Position numbers and translations under genes: made by a program. From the NCBI GenBank assembly GCA_963966185.1, contig CAWZYM010000267.1, positions 151,675 through 215,674 on the forward strand: a stretch of DNA of 64,000 nt. Direction: 5' to 3'. The DNA comes from Rhabditoides inermis (Eukaryota; Nematoda; Chromadorea; Rhabditida; Rhabditidae). Below the pieces are notes generated by a model, which did not search any database, was not told where the DNA came from, and saw only the letters and a program-made list of their open reading frames with translations. Numbering within the stretch: the stretch's first letter is position 1; each line of letters opens with the position of its first letter. Positions 1 through 18,547 of this stretch are shown piece after piece.

Positions 1-597
1 TACCAGATAACCCATAATGCTATAACATTGTATGTCGGAATCAGGCTGATAAACAAACAAACAACAAACAACTGTAAGTTTGAAATCTTTGAAGCAAGTC
101 TCCGATATGAAAGTCTACGAACAAAAGTCTACGATGTGAAATCTGTTCAGTTTCTGTGTGGGATATTCCGTCAAGCGGGTTAACTATGACAAAACATTCC
201 CACAAGTTCACCAGGTAAGAAATGAAAGAGCATGGGTGAGGATGCAGGAAATAATGCTCGGTTTCGGAAATGTACTATAGGTATGTGTTATAAATAGTCA
301 GATTACTAGAACGACTGGTGGTGTGAATTACAAGAAGACAAGTAATCCAAGTTCCGACTTGAGGCATTTTATGAACGCAACTCTCGTGCTCGATCCCGAC
401 TTGAAAAAAATACTTGGCGGAGCTCGAACACGAAGCTCGGGCTCAGACAAAGTCATATATAAGAGTGAGTGAAACGATCCGCCAAACCGTGAAACACAAA
501 TAACAATGTGGAGAAGAGAACATGAAAAAACTAAAAGAAAGATGTTGCATTTATTACTGTATAACTGAAGACGTCACAAAATGAACCAGGGTTCGAT

Positions 598-2123
598 TCA
601 CAGCTTGATAGTCGTCCCGCTCACACTCTTGACTGCGATATTTTTGTTCGAGTTATTCTTAGCCGGATAATGAGCGAGACACGGGAAGAGAAGTTGGTTG
701 ATCGCTTTGCGATACTCGCCGCTAAACATTCGGTATTGTCATCGCGAAGGGCTCTGTACGAACCTGATGCAGTAGTACACGGGCGTTGTGATTGTGACGC
801 TAAACGAAACGAACACGGCCGACGCTGTCTAGCAATCGCATGGTTGAAGGGCATTCAGCATCATGGAACTCACTTGAAACAAGCAGTTGGCGAGGTACTC
901 CGTGTCGCTATCGGCGAGGTAGTTGTTGATGTAGAATAGGGTAGACATTGTGGCCACCCATCCGAATACCACGCACAGAACGACCACGATCAGAGAGCGC
1001 ATAAAGGCGTTCTTGCCTGCGAAACAGCTTGTCTTTCATTCACATGTCTTTCGGTCATGTTGAAACGTCTTTTCTTTTCCATCATTAGGTTTTCTTTGTC
1101 TCGTGAAACGAAAAACGGGATTTTCCGATGATAGCGCGTTTTGGTCGGACTTGGTAGCAGGCAAACAGAACAAGAACATCTGGCGCTATGCGCGAAAGGC
1201 AATCAACGTAAAGCTCACGTTTGCTATTGCCGTTCTGTCTCGTAAACGCATAATAAACGAATCCATAAATCACGCACAAAAGACGCAAAGTTCCCACAGA
1301 TATGAGCTGAAAACGTTCTCGTAACACGATGCCAGCAAAAGAAAAGAAGCACTCACTGCCCAGAGGTCCATAGCTCTACCAATCATAGTGTCACCCAGTG
1401 AACACAAGACCATCATATTGCTGGATTGAGATAAGCGTCTGTTGTTGCTGTAGGCCACACACCTGTCAGTGTTGATGTAGGCTACGACAATCAGCGAAGC
1501 GGCCACGGCGACTGGCGGTAGAAGTGTGCAAGTGAAATAGACGGTGTAGCTGCCAGTGCCGAACCTGGAACATTCGAGCAGTAGAGCACACGTTTCTTGG
1601 ATGATACCTTGTTGGATAGAGAACTACGAGAAGTCGGTCGACGCCCAGAGAAAACAGCGCGAGCATCGCAACTATCGAAGCGAATAGTTGGATCGCATCT
1701 GAACAAGTGATAACATATCATGGTGTGCGTCGCTGAACCCACTCCTGTGAAAGCACGTGTCTTGAGGCATTTGATTGTGAGTCATAAAGTTATATGATAG
1801 CAGAAACTCGGCTGAAAATTCTCCTTTTCAGTGCGATTTTACAAAAGTTCACCTGAAATGTGTATCGCATCGCAGAAACACGATACAGCTATCAAGATGT
1901 TTGCGCGATTCCAGAGAGAACTGCAAAACAAGGAGCAGTTAGATTGGGCATGTTTTTTTTGAATAGGATAACAAGACAACCTTGTTTTAATCGTGACAAT
2001 AACCATGACGAGGTTGGTTGAAACTCCGGCGAATCCGATGATTCCATAGTACACGGAGCCGATGAGAAGAAATATGTGGTAATAAGGGTCGTTGAGTTGT
2101 TCAGTGAGTGTGCGGTTCAGCAT
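598..2123 (-). CDS. srsx-type nematode serpentine receptor (7TM GPCR)
   Basis: Multi-exon gene read on the minus strand. The first exon begins at the ATG at 2123 (MLNRTLTEQLND, with an NRT glycosylation sequon) and runs into TM1 (YYGIIGFAGVSTNLVMVIVT). A short intron then leads to TM2 with NILIAVSCFCDAIH, which resembles the NILIALCCFCD block of SRSX receptors. Further exons hold ALFSLGVDRLLVVLYPTR (the DRxxxVLFP-like end of TM3), TM4 and TM5 pieces, and MRSLIVVVLCVVFGWVATM (TM6). The NTPVYYCIR block and EYRKAINQLLFPC form the TM7 and cytoplasmic end, with stop at 598. The last intron is about 45 bp (GTTCGT...TTTAG). Expected role is chemosensation in neurons; the ligand is unknown. A TTG-initiated extension upstream of 2123 is open but lacks an ATG. 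Exon joins are by eye. Confidence 0.8.
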
Positions 2124-2578
2124 GTCTGTGACAGTCAAGTTGCTATTCTCCTTTAATAGCGTATCAATTTTACACGGTCGGCTCACGCGTTCACGCACTT
2201 GTAGTGACCTATTCTTATGCAATTAAATGCCTATACACAATTTTGCACGTGCAATCCCAAAGTGACCATGATCATTCAAAAATAGAACGGGAGTTGAGTC
2301 ACGCGCCTAATAGATTCTTTAAAATAGGCCAACAACAAAGACGTGGCGGTTGGCGAAGTGGTCAGTGACTTCGTCAATCGGCAATCACAGTCGACGGTTT
2401 TATCTCCGCCTCTACCATAGTCCTTGCACGTTCATGACAACAAACTCATTACTCATTACTTGTTATTCTGAATTGAAAGCTTATTAACATTGTATTTTCG
2501 TTCTTGTTTTGAAGGGTAGTCTGTTTGGCAGTAGATATGTACTAGACGCAACATTTTTAAATGTAGTGTGTCCTCTGA

Positions 2579-3064
2579 CACGGGCAGCTTGCGCACTCGT
2601 CTTGGCGGATTCTTATAAAAACATGGTCATATACACAGTTTTTCACGCTGATTCCAAATATGAGCATAACTTTTTCTAAATGGTTGTTTGAAACCAATTT
2701 GGACAGCCACCGAATAGACTACCCATGAAAACAAACAAACATCGTTGCTAGAAACGATTCTCGAAATAAATTTGTGCTTATTATATAAAGTTGTTATTAT
2801 TCCATCTTGCAAAAAGTTTTGCCGCATAGCGGCATTGCACCGCACCTGTCATTTTGACTGTGATTTTCAATTTTCCAACTCACTATCCATTCGGCTGTTG
2901 TCGATAGGGCATTTTCATGGGTAGTCTATTCGGTGGCTGTCCAAATTGGTTTCAAACAACCATTTAGGAAAAGTTATGCTCATATTCGGAATCAGCGTGA
3001 AAAACTGTGTATATGATCATGTTTTCATAAGAATCCGCCAAGACGAGTGCGCAAGCTGCCCGTG
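2579..3064. mobile_element. MITE with about 155-bp terminal inverted repeats
   Basis: The sequence from 2579 (CACGGGCAGCTTGCGCACTC) to about 2735 reappears as its reverse complement at about 2908-3064 (ending GCTGCCCGTG). The only differences are scattered substitutions. Both sides are flanked by TGA (2576-2578 and 3065-3067), a plausible 3-bp target duplication. No coding capacity is visible in the short centre. A non-autonomous DNA transposon or foldback element fits best. Confidence 0.8.
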
Positions 3065-3129
3065 TGAACAATTTTTTTTTCAAGTTTGTTTGTTCAGCTA
3101 TTTTATAGTTCAAGTTTGATACTTGTTAT

Positions 3130-3470
3130 AGAAACAGTGGCGACTCATTTTTGACTCGGAGGATAGTTAAAAACTATATTTACCTAACACATTTTCATTT
3201 TTTTCGAAAGAACGACGATTCTGCGTTACTTTCGAATCTGCCACTGCCACGGATGCAGACGAAAATGTGAATTACCAGCCAACGCTTCAATACTGCACGT
3301 TGGGGTCGGGGACATAAGCGCAAATGAACGACGCCCTTTCACTTTTCATATGCGCTGCTTTGTGACTCCCGAGCATCGCGGGTTCGATTCCGGTCACCGC
3401 CAAATGTTTTGCTCGTCTGAAAATGAGGAGTTGTGGCAGGTTGTGACAGAAATAAGTCGCCACTGTTTCT
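3130..3470. mobile_element. MITE-like element with 16-bp TIRs
   Basis: AGAAACAGTGGCGACT at 3130-3145 is matched by its exact reverse complement at 3455-3470. The CAGTGGCG core resembles the terminus of the Tc1 element at 22614 and a solitary CAGTGGCGACT near 54176. The interior holds a B-box-like GGTTCGATTCC at 3381-3391. It carries no ORF of note. Confidence 0.6.
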
Positions 3471-3990
3471 TTAATTACGTAAATGATTTAGAAGACGATA
3501 AATCTTCAACAACCTTTTTTGTATGAGATCACAGAACATCTAAAATAGAAAGTTAGTCATTAGTGCGAAACTCTCATTCCATGTCCTATACAATAAAAAG
3601 ATAATGGTTTAAATAACTATTGTTGTATGAAGTCATGCGCGTGACACATGTTTTATTCGCTCGGGTCACAACAATGTTTCATATATTTGAAAGAAAAATT
3701 AAATCAAAGAAAACCACAAAAAATCAATACCAATAAAACATACATAATGAATACATACATAAAAATATTACATTAGTGCGTTTTTATTAATCTGATGTGT
3801 CTCCATTTCAGCTCACTTTAAGTTAGTTGATGAACTCCCATCCCTTTCTTTTTTCCATCACTCAGAACAATGTCATCATTGTACACTGTCACTCGGTAAC
3901 TCCTGGAATATGACACTGCAAAATAGTATTTATGTAAATTGCTCACTCTAAATGTTCAGAAGTGAGGGCCTCGTGTGGGCACCATTTTCC

Positions 3991-4157
3991 AGCTCGTTTA
4001 CCGAAGACTTCCAACTGCAGAGTAAATGATATGAATTTTTATTATGATCTCACTGTGTTCGTGTCTCCAAAAGTGTCTCCAATAGCACCGCCAACTTTTC
4101 CATTCTTTTTTTTTTCTTTTCCATTCACTGCAGTTGGAAGTCTTCGGTAAACGAGCT
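3991..4157. repeat. 30-bp arm inverted repeat (hairpin)
   Basis: The 30 bases at 3991-4020 (starting AGCTCGTTTACCGAAGACTT) are exactly reverse-complementary to 4128-4157. The loop is about 107 bp and contains poly-T. Short direct matches (AGTTAGTTGA..AACTCCCAT) lie near 3821 and 4160. It is probably a foldback or MITE remnant; no gene was recognised from 3,500 to 4,600. Confidence 0.7.
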
Positions 4158-4629
4158 TTAAGTTAGTTGACGAACTCCCATGTCCCAAAACGCACTGCGG
4201 TCGACATCTCTCAGTCAGCATTGGAAGCAGCGGCTGCCAGGCATCTAGCGTGAGGGGCGGATGAAACATTAAATCTTAATTACATACCAGTGCGCACATC
4301 CCACATTTCTGCAATCGAGTTCTTTTTGAATGAGCTGCCTGCACCCGCCGCGTAAAGAACACCTTCCCATGACGCCACTGAGTTGCATCTGGACGACTTG
4401 ACAGTAGTGTTTGATCGTAACAATCTACCTGTACTCAAGCGTCGATGCTCCTTTCCTCCATGTGTCAGTATTGACATCATATATTTTCACGACTCTTATT
4501 AGACAAAGTGAACACACTAGTAATTGCCAGCAAATAATTTGGTGCACAAAAAGCAAACTACACAAAAACCAATCAGTCAGGATTGCGATAACTGAAACAA
4601 CACGTTTATCGTGATCAATCGCGCGGTGG

Positions 4630-11985
<7,356 letters not shown>

Positions 11986-12224
11986 ACCTATCTGACAACC
12001 GAACTGTCACAACCAGCACAAAATTTTCGCGTCATAACGCGTGCTGCCGAATCACTGCCACAGATGTGCATTACTTTTTTCGGATATAGCGTTGAACGTG
12101 TCATTGAACCTTGCAAAAGAGTTTTAAACGTCAGACATCGCTTTTTTATCGAATAGAATGGCATGAAATATTGCTTGTTTTATGGCAAACTTCTGGCGTC
12201 AGATACATCATTTGCAATTTATAG

Positions 12225-13819
12225 TTAGTTTTTGTGTACGCGTGCAAGAACGGTAAAAAAGTTTTTTTTAGCAAGAGCTGTGGAAGTACCAGCAGTAACC
12301 ACGCAAAACATCAAATAGTTCAAAAAAGATTCATCAATCGAGCGAGCGATAAAGGGGGTGGAAGGGCAACAACGGCGCGGAATGGCATGTCTGAAGTCTG
12401 GAGTGGGAGATGTGATAAGGATCAGCGATAAGCTGGGCTCAGTGAGCGGAGCGGTTTCAGTGTTCTTCGATCGAAACAACACGCTATGAACAAAATGTAT
12501 GATCGCATCACGAATTCTCTAAAAAGTAGAGGCTACGTGACGCACCAAGTGAGGGGGAGCATGCACTTCTTCTTCTTTTTTCTTCTTTTCAACGAAGTTT
12601 GGTATTCGATGTTAGTGAATTTCATTTGTATGCATATTGTTTCAGTAGGAAAGTCGAGTAAAGAAGTGTTACAATTTCAAATAAAAAAGGGTTTTTTTTA
12701 CACATGTATCTCACGTTTCTATCGACCTGTACCTGTTTTATGACTTATAAACTCATTTGAATAATCTACATTTATCTTTGTTGCGTCACTAACTTTCCCC
12801 TGTATATCTATTGTCAGACAAAACAAGACTTCACGTTTTGACTTGACTATATTTAATATACTCACTTCCTCGTCTGTTTTGTATGCACACTAGATACTTC
12901 ATCTCACCACATGCGTGGTCCGAACCACGTTTCAGGCGCAAGGTCGGTCGCAAACCAGTTGTCTTATTTGCTCGAACTCTGTGCGTTTTCTGTGCGTTCT
13001 CTGAGCGGGCGAGTATTTGGCGATAATGTCGCATTACGCTGCTTTACCGTTTGCGTTTCCGACTTACAGACAACTTAGCGAAACAATGGCAAACTTTGAG
13101 CTGCTGCTTCATGGCACCACGCTTGAGATAAGCCCCCTAGGGTGATAAGCCGGGTTCAAAAGGCTGGTTATTGATCGTTGTGGATCTACCGTAATCGTTG
13201 TGGATCTACCGGGATTCGGAATGCATAGTGTTTCTTGCATTCGCGTCTGTCGCCAGCGCGTTTGAGTCGTGTGATGTTGGAAGATCTATAAATACTTTTA
13301 TATGACACGGTGTGACCAAAACCCGTTAAAAACAGAATTGAGCTTTGATGATCGATTGCAATTAGACGTGTAGCATGCTTGTTATTTAGCAACAACCCAA
13401 CAACATAAATACATCGTGTATGACAATACTTTAACTTGTTTACAATCTACATCTACAATATAGATCATACAATTTACACAGTGTGTTCAATCTATGAAAA
13501 AACCTAGAAAGTCGAAATTGTGAACAACATCACCGAAGCGAGACCTGCGATTCAAAAAGTCAAACAAAGAGGAGATGGGGACACAGCGAATTAAAGTATT
13601 GACTTTAAAAAACAATAACTTACCGTTCAAGAGTTGTTCAATCACTCAATTACTATATGTCGGTAGTAAATCTTTTCTATGTCAGCTTCTAGCTTCTTTT
13701 AAAAAAATTGTTAAAAAAAAAAAGTTCGCGAGAGCGTGTAATAAGCAGACGTTCCGTCCACTCCAAAAACGTCCATGTCACACAATTCTGTGTTAAATTG
13801 AATCGGTGCGATTAGAGTT
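12225..13819. other. Gene-poor spacer upstream of ABCD4-like gene
   Basis: Only short unsupported ORFs are present (12225-12482 minus, 12486-12743 plus). None shows a recognisable domain or splice continuity. The block at 12960-13020 (CTGTGCG..TTCTCTG.GCGGGCG) is weakly echoed at 14455-14515, so some of this may be old repeat. No gene is called. Confidence 0.6.
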
Positions 13820-14233
13820 GGGCACGATTAATCGAATACGAATAAAATCCGAATAATTTTTCAATTAATCGATTAATCGAATAATTTTTATTCGTTATTC
13901 GAGATCTCACGATTAATCGAATAATGTTCGAATAAAATATCTGTTCGATTAATCGATCAAATAATTTTTATTCGTCATTCGTCTTCAATGTTCAATTACT
14001 CGAATAATTGATCACAAAAACACATGAAATACTCCTAAATACCTCTAATTTATGGTCAGTCGAAAAGAAAACATCGGTCGATTAATCGATTAATCGAATT
14101 ATCGAATAATTTTTATTCGTTATTCGAGCGCTGACGATTAATCTAATAATATTCGATTAATCGAACTCGACGATTAATCGAACGAATAAAAATTAGTCGT
14201 TATTCGTCCAAAATAATTATTCGCCCATTTCTA
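13820..14233. repeat. TAATCGA/TTATTCG palindromic repeat tract
   Basis: About 410 bp are built almost entirely of TTAATCGA, CGAATAA and TTTTTATTCGTTATTCGAG modules in both orientations, interrupted once near 14000-14070. It is AT-rich, self-complementary and non-coding. Confidence 0.85.
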
Positions 14234-14710
14234 GGTGCGATGTGTGTTACTGTGATGGTGATCACCGGAAAACAAACACAAACATCACATCAGCTTTTCT
14301 CTCCTTTTCTCAATCCGGATACGCAAGACTTGTTGACATGAAAATGAAACGCATTGACTAAAAGCGCCTCATATTTGTGTACTGTAACCATCGTAGACTT
14401 CGTTGATCGCTGCGCGTTACGCACTGCAACGACACACTACACAGTGTTTCAGACTGCTCGTTCTCTGTGCGCTCTCTGTGCCGGTGTTTGACCGAATAAG
14501 GGAGCGGGCGCGGTCTTGCAGTGAGCGAGCTATAAAAGAGTCGGTAAAGGTCAGCATTTACAGTTGTTAATGAAATATTCTATCTCTGCTTCCGTCTTCC
14601 ACTCGACTCTCATCCGCATCGCACTGTGATAACTCTTGCACTCGCACAGCGATTCCGATATATTCCGGATGTTACTGATATAACTTCCAAGCGTGCCGAG
14701 ATCCATTCGG

Positions 14711-15033
14711 ATGTCCGCCACTCTTGAATGCCCTTTCTGTGTTCAGATGCGCGTCTGTGTGGCGCGCCTCGCCTCGCTGGCAGTCGCTCACCCCGCGCAC
14801 AAAGACTGCGACCGACTACTGCAGCGGATGCGCGGCGAGTTCGCGCGCATCGCCCGATCCGACGACTTCAATCGCGTTGCTGCAGAGGTGAGATCAGTCG
14901 ACACGAGTCTTCATTTACGAGTATCTATCACTTGTGAGTCAGGGTGTACATGATCAGATCCGACCGGTCTTCGCTTCGACGCACAAGCTACGCTGCGAGA
15001 TGACCGTACTGAAGAAGCACGCCAACACCAAGG

Positions 15034-15073
<40 letters not shown>

Positions 15074-15244
15074 CCCTCTCTCTCACCCCCCCCCCCCCCC
15101 CAGGGCACTCTTCACGGCGGCCAGATGGCGTCTCTCATCGACATAGTCAGCGCGCGCTGTCTCTCCAACGCCGTCGATTGCGGCATGGCCAGTGTAGAGA
15201 TCAACATCAGGTACCACTGAAAGAGCGAAAGAGAGCGAGAGAGC

Positions 15245-15316
<72 letters not shown>

Positions 15317-15794
15317 AGGGGGGTTCAGAGAAGAGTCCACTCGCACATGCGAACACGTGAACAGTATGTTTCGTTATGTCGGTTGATCGATGTACGTTAC
15401 TCACCGGACTTTTTTTTGGCATAGTCACCGCGCGCTGTCTCTCCAACGCCTGTGTGTCAATGAGGCACTTACATCGCATTGCACTTGCAAGCAATTTTGT
15501 AGTATTTCTTGCATTGTTGTGATTGCAAAAAAAATGTTCTCGACCAATTGAATACCTCACCACCTCACTGTTCCAGCTACCTGCTGCCGGTGAAGATCGG
15601 CGAGACGATCACGGTCAGCGCGGAGGTGCTCAAGAAGGTACAGCCATTGTGTGAGTGTGTAACCACTTGACATTCAGGGTCGCACGACCGCGTTCACCGA
15701 GTGTCGGATCGCGCTGGCGGACGGTCGGATCGCGGCCAAGGGCCGGCACACACTCGCACTCCTGCCACACAAGCCCGCGGTGCTGCAGGCGTGA
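14711..15794 (+). CDS. ACOT13-like acyl-CoA thioesterase (hotdog fold)
   Basis: Five exons: 14711-14887, 14943-15032, 15104-15210, 15577-15637 and 15678-15794. They give 183 residues. The C-terminal 95 residues are a PaaI/4HBT hotdog domain: [13 protein letters not shown] (about residues 90-102, with the HGG motif and Asp typical of ACOT13 active sites), then [37 protein letters not shown] and [12 protein letters not shown]. The N-terminal helix region contains [10 protein letters not shown] and [18 protein letters not shown]. Expected role is hydrolysis of fatty acyl-CoA to free acid and CoA in mitochondria or cytosol. An in-frame GTG lies upstream at 14693, but the first ATG is 14711. Intron 2 (15033-15103) is almost entirely CT repeat plus poly-C. 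Confidence 0.85.
15033..15103 (+). repeat. Intron made of a CT microsatellite
   Basis: From donor GTATCTCTCT to the acceptor CCCCAG, this 71-bp intron is nearly pure (CT)n followed by a C15-like run. The microsatellite supplies the whole polypyrimidine tract of the thioesterase intron. Confidence 0.9.
15235..15311. repeat. (GA)n microsatellite
   Basis: About 75 bp of GA repeats in thioesterase intron 3, opposite in orientation to the CT run in the preceding intron 170 bp away. The two tracts could base-pair in the pre-mRNA across exon 3. Confidence 0.95.
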
Positions 15795-16166
15795 GTCCGG
15801 CAAGTCTTGTCGAAATGTCGAAAAAAGCCAATCCGCCATTTTGAAAGGTTCCGTTTTCGTTTTTGGACAGACTGATCACACACAACACCTTCTTCGCAAC
15901 TGCTTTCGAAACTTTCTGGAATTTCGAAGTCTGACCACACAAGGCACACTAACACAAAACAGTATTTGTTTTGTGTGTTAACACAAAACAGTATTTGTTT
16001 TGTGTTAACCGAAATCTTGTTTGCCATTGTCTGTACTTACTTTGTGCCTCATTAATTATTGATATCATGTTCACATAATGCTATTGCTCACTGGTCAAAA
16101 TAAACTGTTTGTACATACATTGACAAAACTATACCAGCATTTATCCGATACATAAAGAAAAAACAC

Positions 16167-17242
16167 TCAGCACTCGTCGGGCTTGAGACAGCGGATGTCC
16201 TTGAAGCGCACGTAGCCGGAAGCACACTCACACACGTGCGCCTGAAGATGGTCTATGACTATGAGACCTCTTGAGTATCAAGCACTACCTTTGCAGTTGC
16301 ACTACAATGAACCTGTGGGCATTTAACAGTGTTAGTGACGCACGGCAATATGAAAGTGAGAAGGCGCTTCCTGTGTTACTCCATTTCTCTAAAGTTCCCG
16401 CCAATTCTCCAGTTCAAATCGCTCCGCACCATTCGCGCGCCATGGCAGTTTTGCACCGATCGCGCGCAAACAACGCAATTCAGAACATACGAAAGCAATC
16501 CCTGATCGATGTTCTAGTCATCAAACATGATGAAGATCTCGTAAATTATTTGCCACAGTGTATAGAACGTGCTTGCGCACAAATAGTGCTCCTAGAGAGT
16601 CGGAGAGGACTTTACCGCACATTGCGAGATTTACGTACTGCGACGGGGGCATAGAACATCGATTCACCCACAGTGTTGTTTTTCGTGCATTGCCCAGGGA
16701 AATATGCATGTAATAACTGACATAGTATCGCACAGTATACATAATATCATGTAATAAAGACGCGGTCCGTCTATACGATTACATATCCAAAGTAATTTGC
16801 AAGCGTTGCAAAATGCAAAGCTATCGAAAGTAATTCAAAGTCGTTTGAAGTAATTTGAAGGCAAATCGAAAGGCACATTGGGAGTAGTTTGGAGGCAATT
16901 CGAAACAGTTTGAAGAGACTGACCGCTACTTTACGAAAGCTCACCTTAGGCGTCGTCTTCTTAGGGTTGCGGTCCTCGCACGTCGGCTCGGCGCCAGAGC
17001 CGACCTTCTTGAACACCTCGTTGTCGTCGCAGTCTGAAAAAGTCCTCTCTCTTTTTTTCTGCCCCCACCCCTTTTCTCTCTCTCTCTCTCTGTTTCTCTC
17101 TCACCAGCATCCACAGTGCACTTCTCCCTGGCGATGCACTTGCTGGAGACGGGGTCGCGGACGTAGGGCGAGACACACTGGCACACTCCCACCAAACACA
17201 TCTCCACGCAGATCTGGAGAGAGAGAGAGGGTGAGTGGGGAA

Positions 17243-17300
<58 letters not shown>

Positions 17301-17993
17301 GCACCTTGGGATCGGGGTTGGTGCAGCTGGGCTCGCAGGGAGTTCCGCACTCGCGCCACTCCTCGCCCTCTCCGCACTGCTTCGGCGCGCGCTGCAAGCA
17401 GCTATCGCCATAGCTACTTGTACTCCACAGCCCTTGTCCTCGAACTCTTTGCCTTTCGTACCTTTGTGTCCTTTGCACAGTCCCCTCAGCTCCCCGTAGT
17501 CTCCACTGTCCCTTTGTACAACCACACAATCACACACTGGACACAGCGGTGCCGACCTGCCGCCACCGGGTACACTGTGCGCGCAGTTTCGCATTGATTC
17601 AACCGTTCTCGTGAAACTAGTTGACTGCGATCATCTCTGATGGCGGCTCAAACGGTCGGATGACGAGAGTCGAAAATGTTCGAGCCAATCTCATCCTCCC
17701 TTTCATTTCCCTTTTTTCTTATTCTTTTCTTTCGCTTTTTCTCTCATTGATAAGGCCAGCGCGAAAAGAGTGTTGCTATTGCAAAAGCAGAAGAAGGAAA
17801 TGAATTGAGTATGCGAGTTAAGCGGCGATACATCTAATTCTCTCGACTCACGGCGGCGTTGTGGGCGGCTAGGACGTCGTCGGCGCACGCGACGAGGGGA
17901 GCGAGGACAGCGAGGGAGAGGAGAAGGAACTGGAGAGACGCGCAAACATCGACACACTCTGTTTCGCGGGTGGACATGAACACTCACCCTCAT
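16167..17993 (-). CDS. Secreted two-domain TIL (trypsin-inhibitor-like) protein
   Basis: Exon 1 is only ATG AGG (17993-17988). Exon 2 completes a signal peptide (MR-FLLLSLAVLAPLVACADD). TIL domain 1 (about 17393-17312 and 17219-17106) has ten cysteines: QCGEGEEWRECGTPCEPSC, ICVEMCLVGVCQC and KCIAREKC. Domain 2 (17032-16945 and about 16224-16167) starts DCDDNEVFKKV and ends AHVCECASGYVRFKDIRCLK-PDEC. It has only six cysteines, so it is a reduced or diverged TIL. Such secreted proteins usually inhibit serine proteases; the target is unknown. The large introns hold CT/GA repeats, and a relative of the 5061 MITE lies near 16800-16930. Confidence 0.8.
17218..17297. repeat. (GA)n microsatellite
   Basis: GA repeats fill the intron between the two exons of TIL domain 1. 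On the gene's sense strand it is a (CT)n polypyrimidine run. Confidence 0.9.
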
Positions 17994-18547
17994 AGCGGCA
18001 GCGGGACGCGAGCGGTGCGCTCCCCGCCTGATGCCACTCTTTTATAGCTCCACTGGTGTAATGCTCCCGCACAAAGACTCGGCAGCACAAAAAAGCAGGC
18101 ATGTGTGTATGTTGAGAGGCGGCTGTTCTATCACAGAGGTGATCAAACAAGCGCAAACGAGGTCTTGAGAGGTTCAGTATTTTTTTGTATGCACCCAAAA
18201 GTATCGATGCAACTGCTAGACGGGATCACAAACTGTACAGGACACGCTATCGAGCCACAACTACTTTTAGCTAGTGGACTGACGCGTTATCATCGTAACA
18301 GCAAAAAAGAAAGACAAAGCGAGAGTTAATCTATATTGCTAACTTATCTTATCAGTTACTTATGCACAGATGGACAATGCGAGCGATCTCTGATCAACCA
18401 TGTATTGGCATAGGTCAATCTTGGCATACGCTGATTCGCATGAGCGGCTGTGTTTAGCGTGGCTCCATCTCATTAGTTTCGCTGTCGGGATGGAATGAAA
18501 AGGCTGTCGCCAGCGCGGTTCGGACACATTTCGTCACTCGGTTCGAA

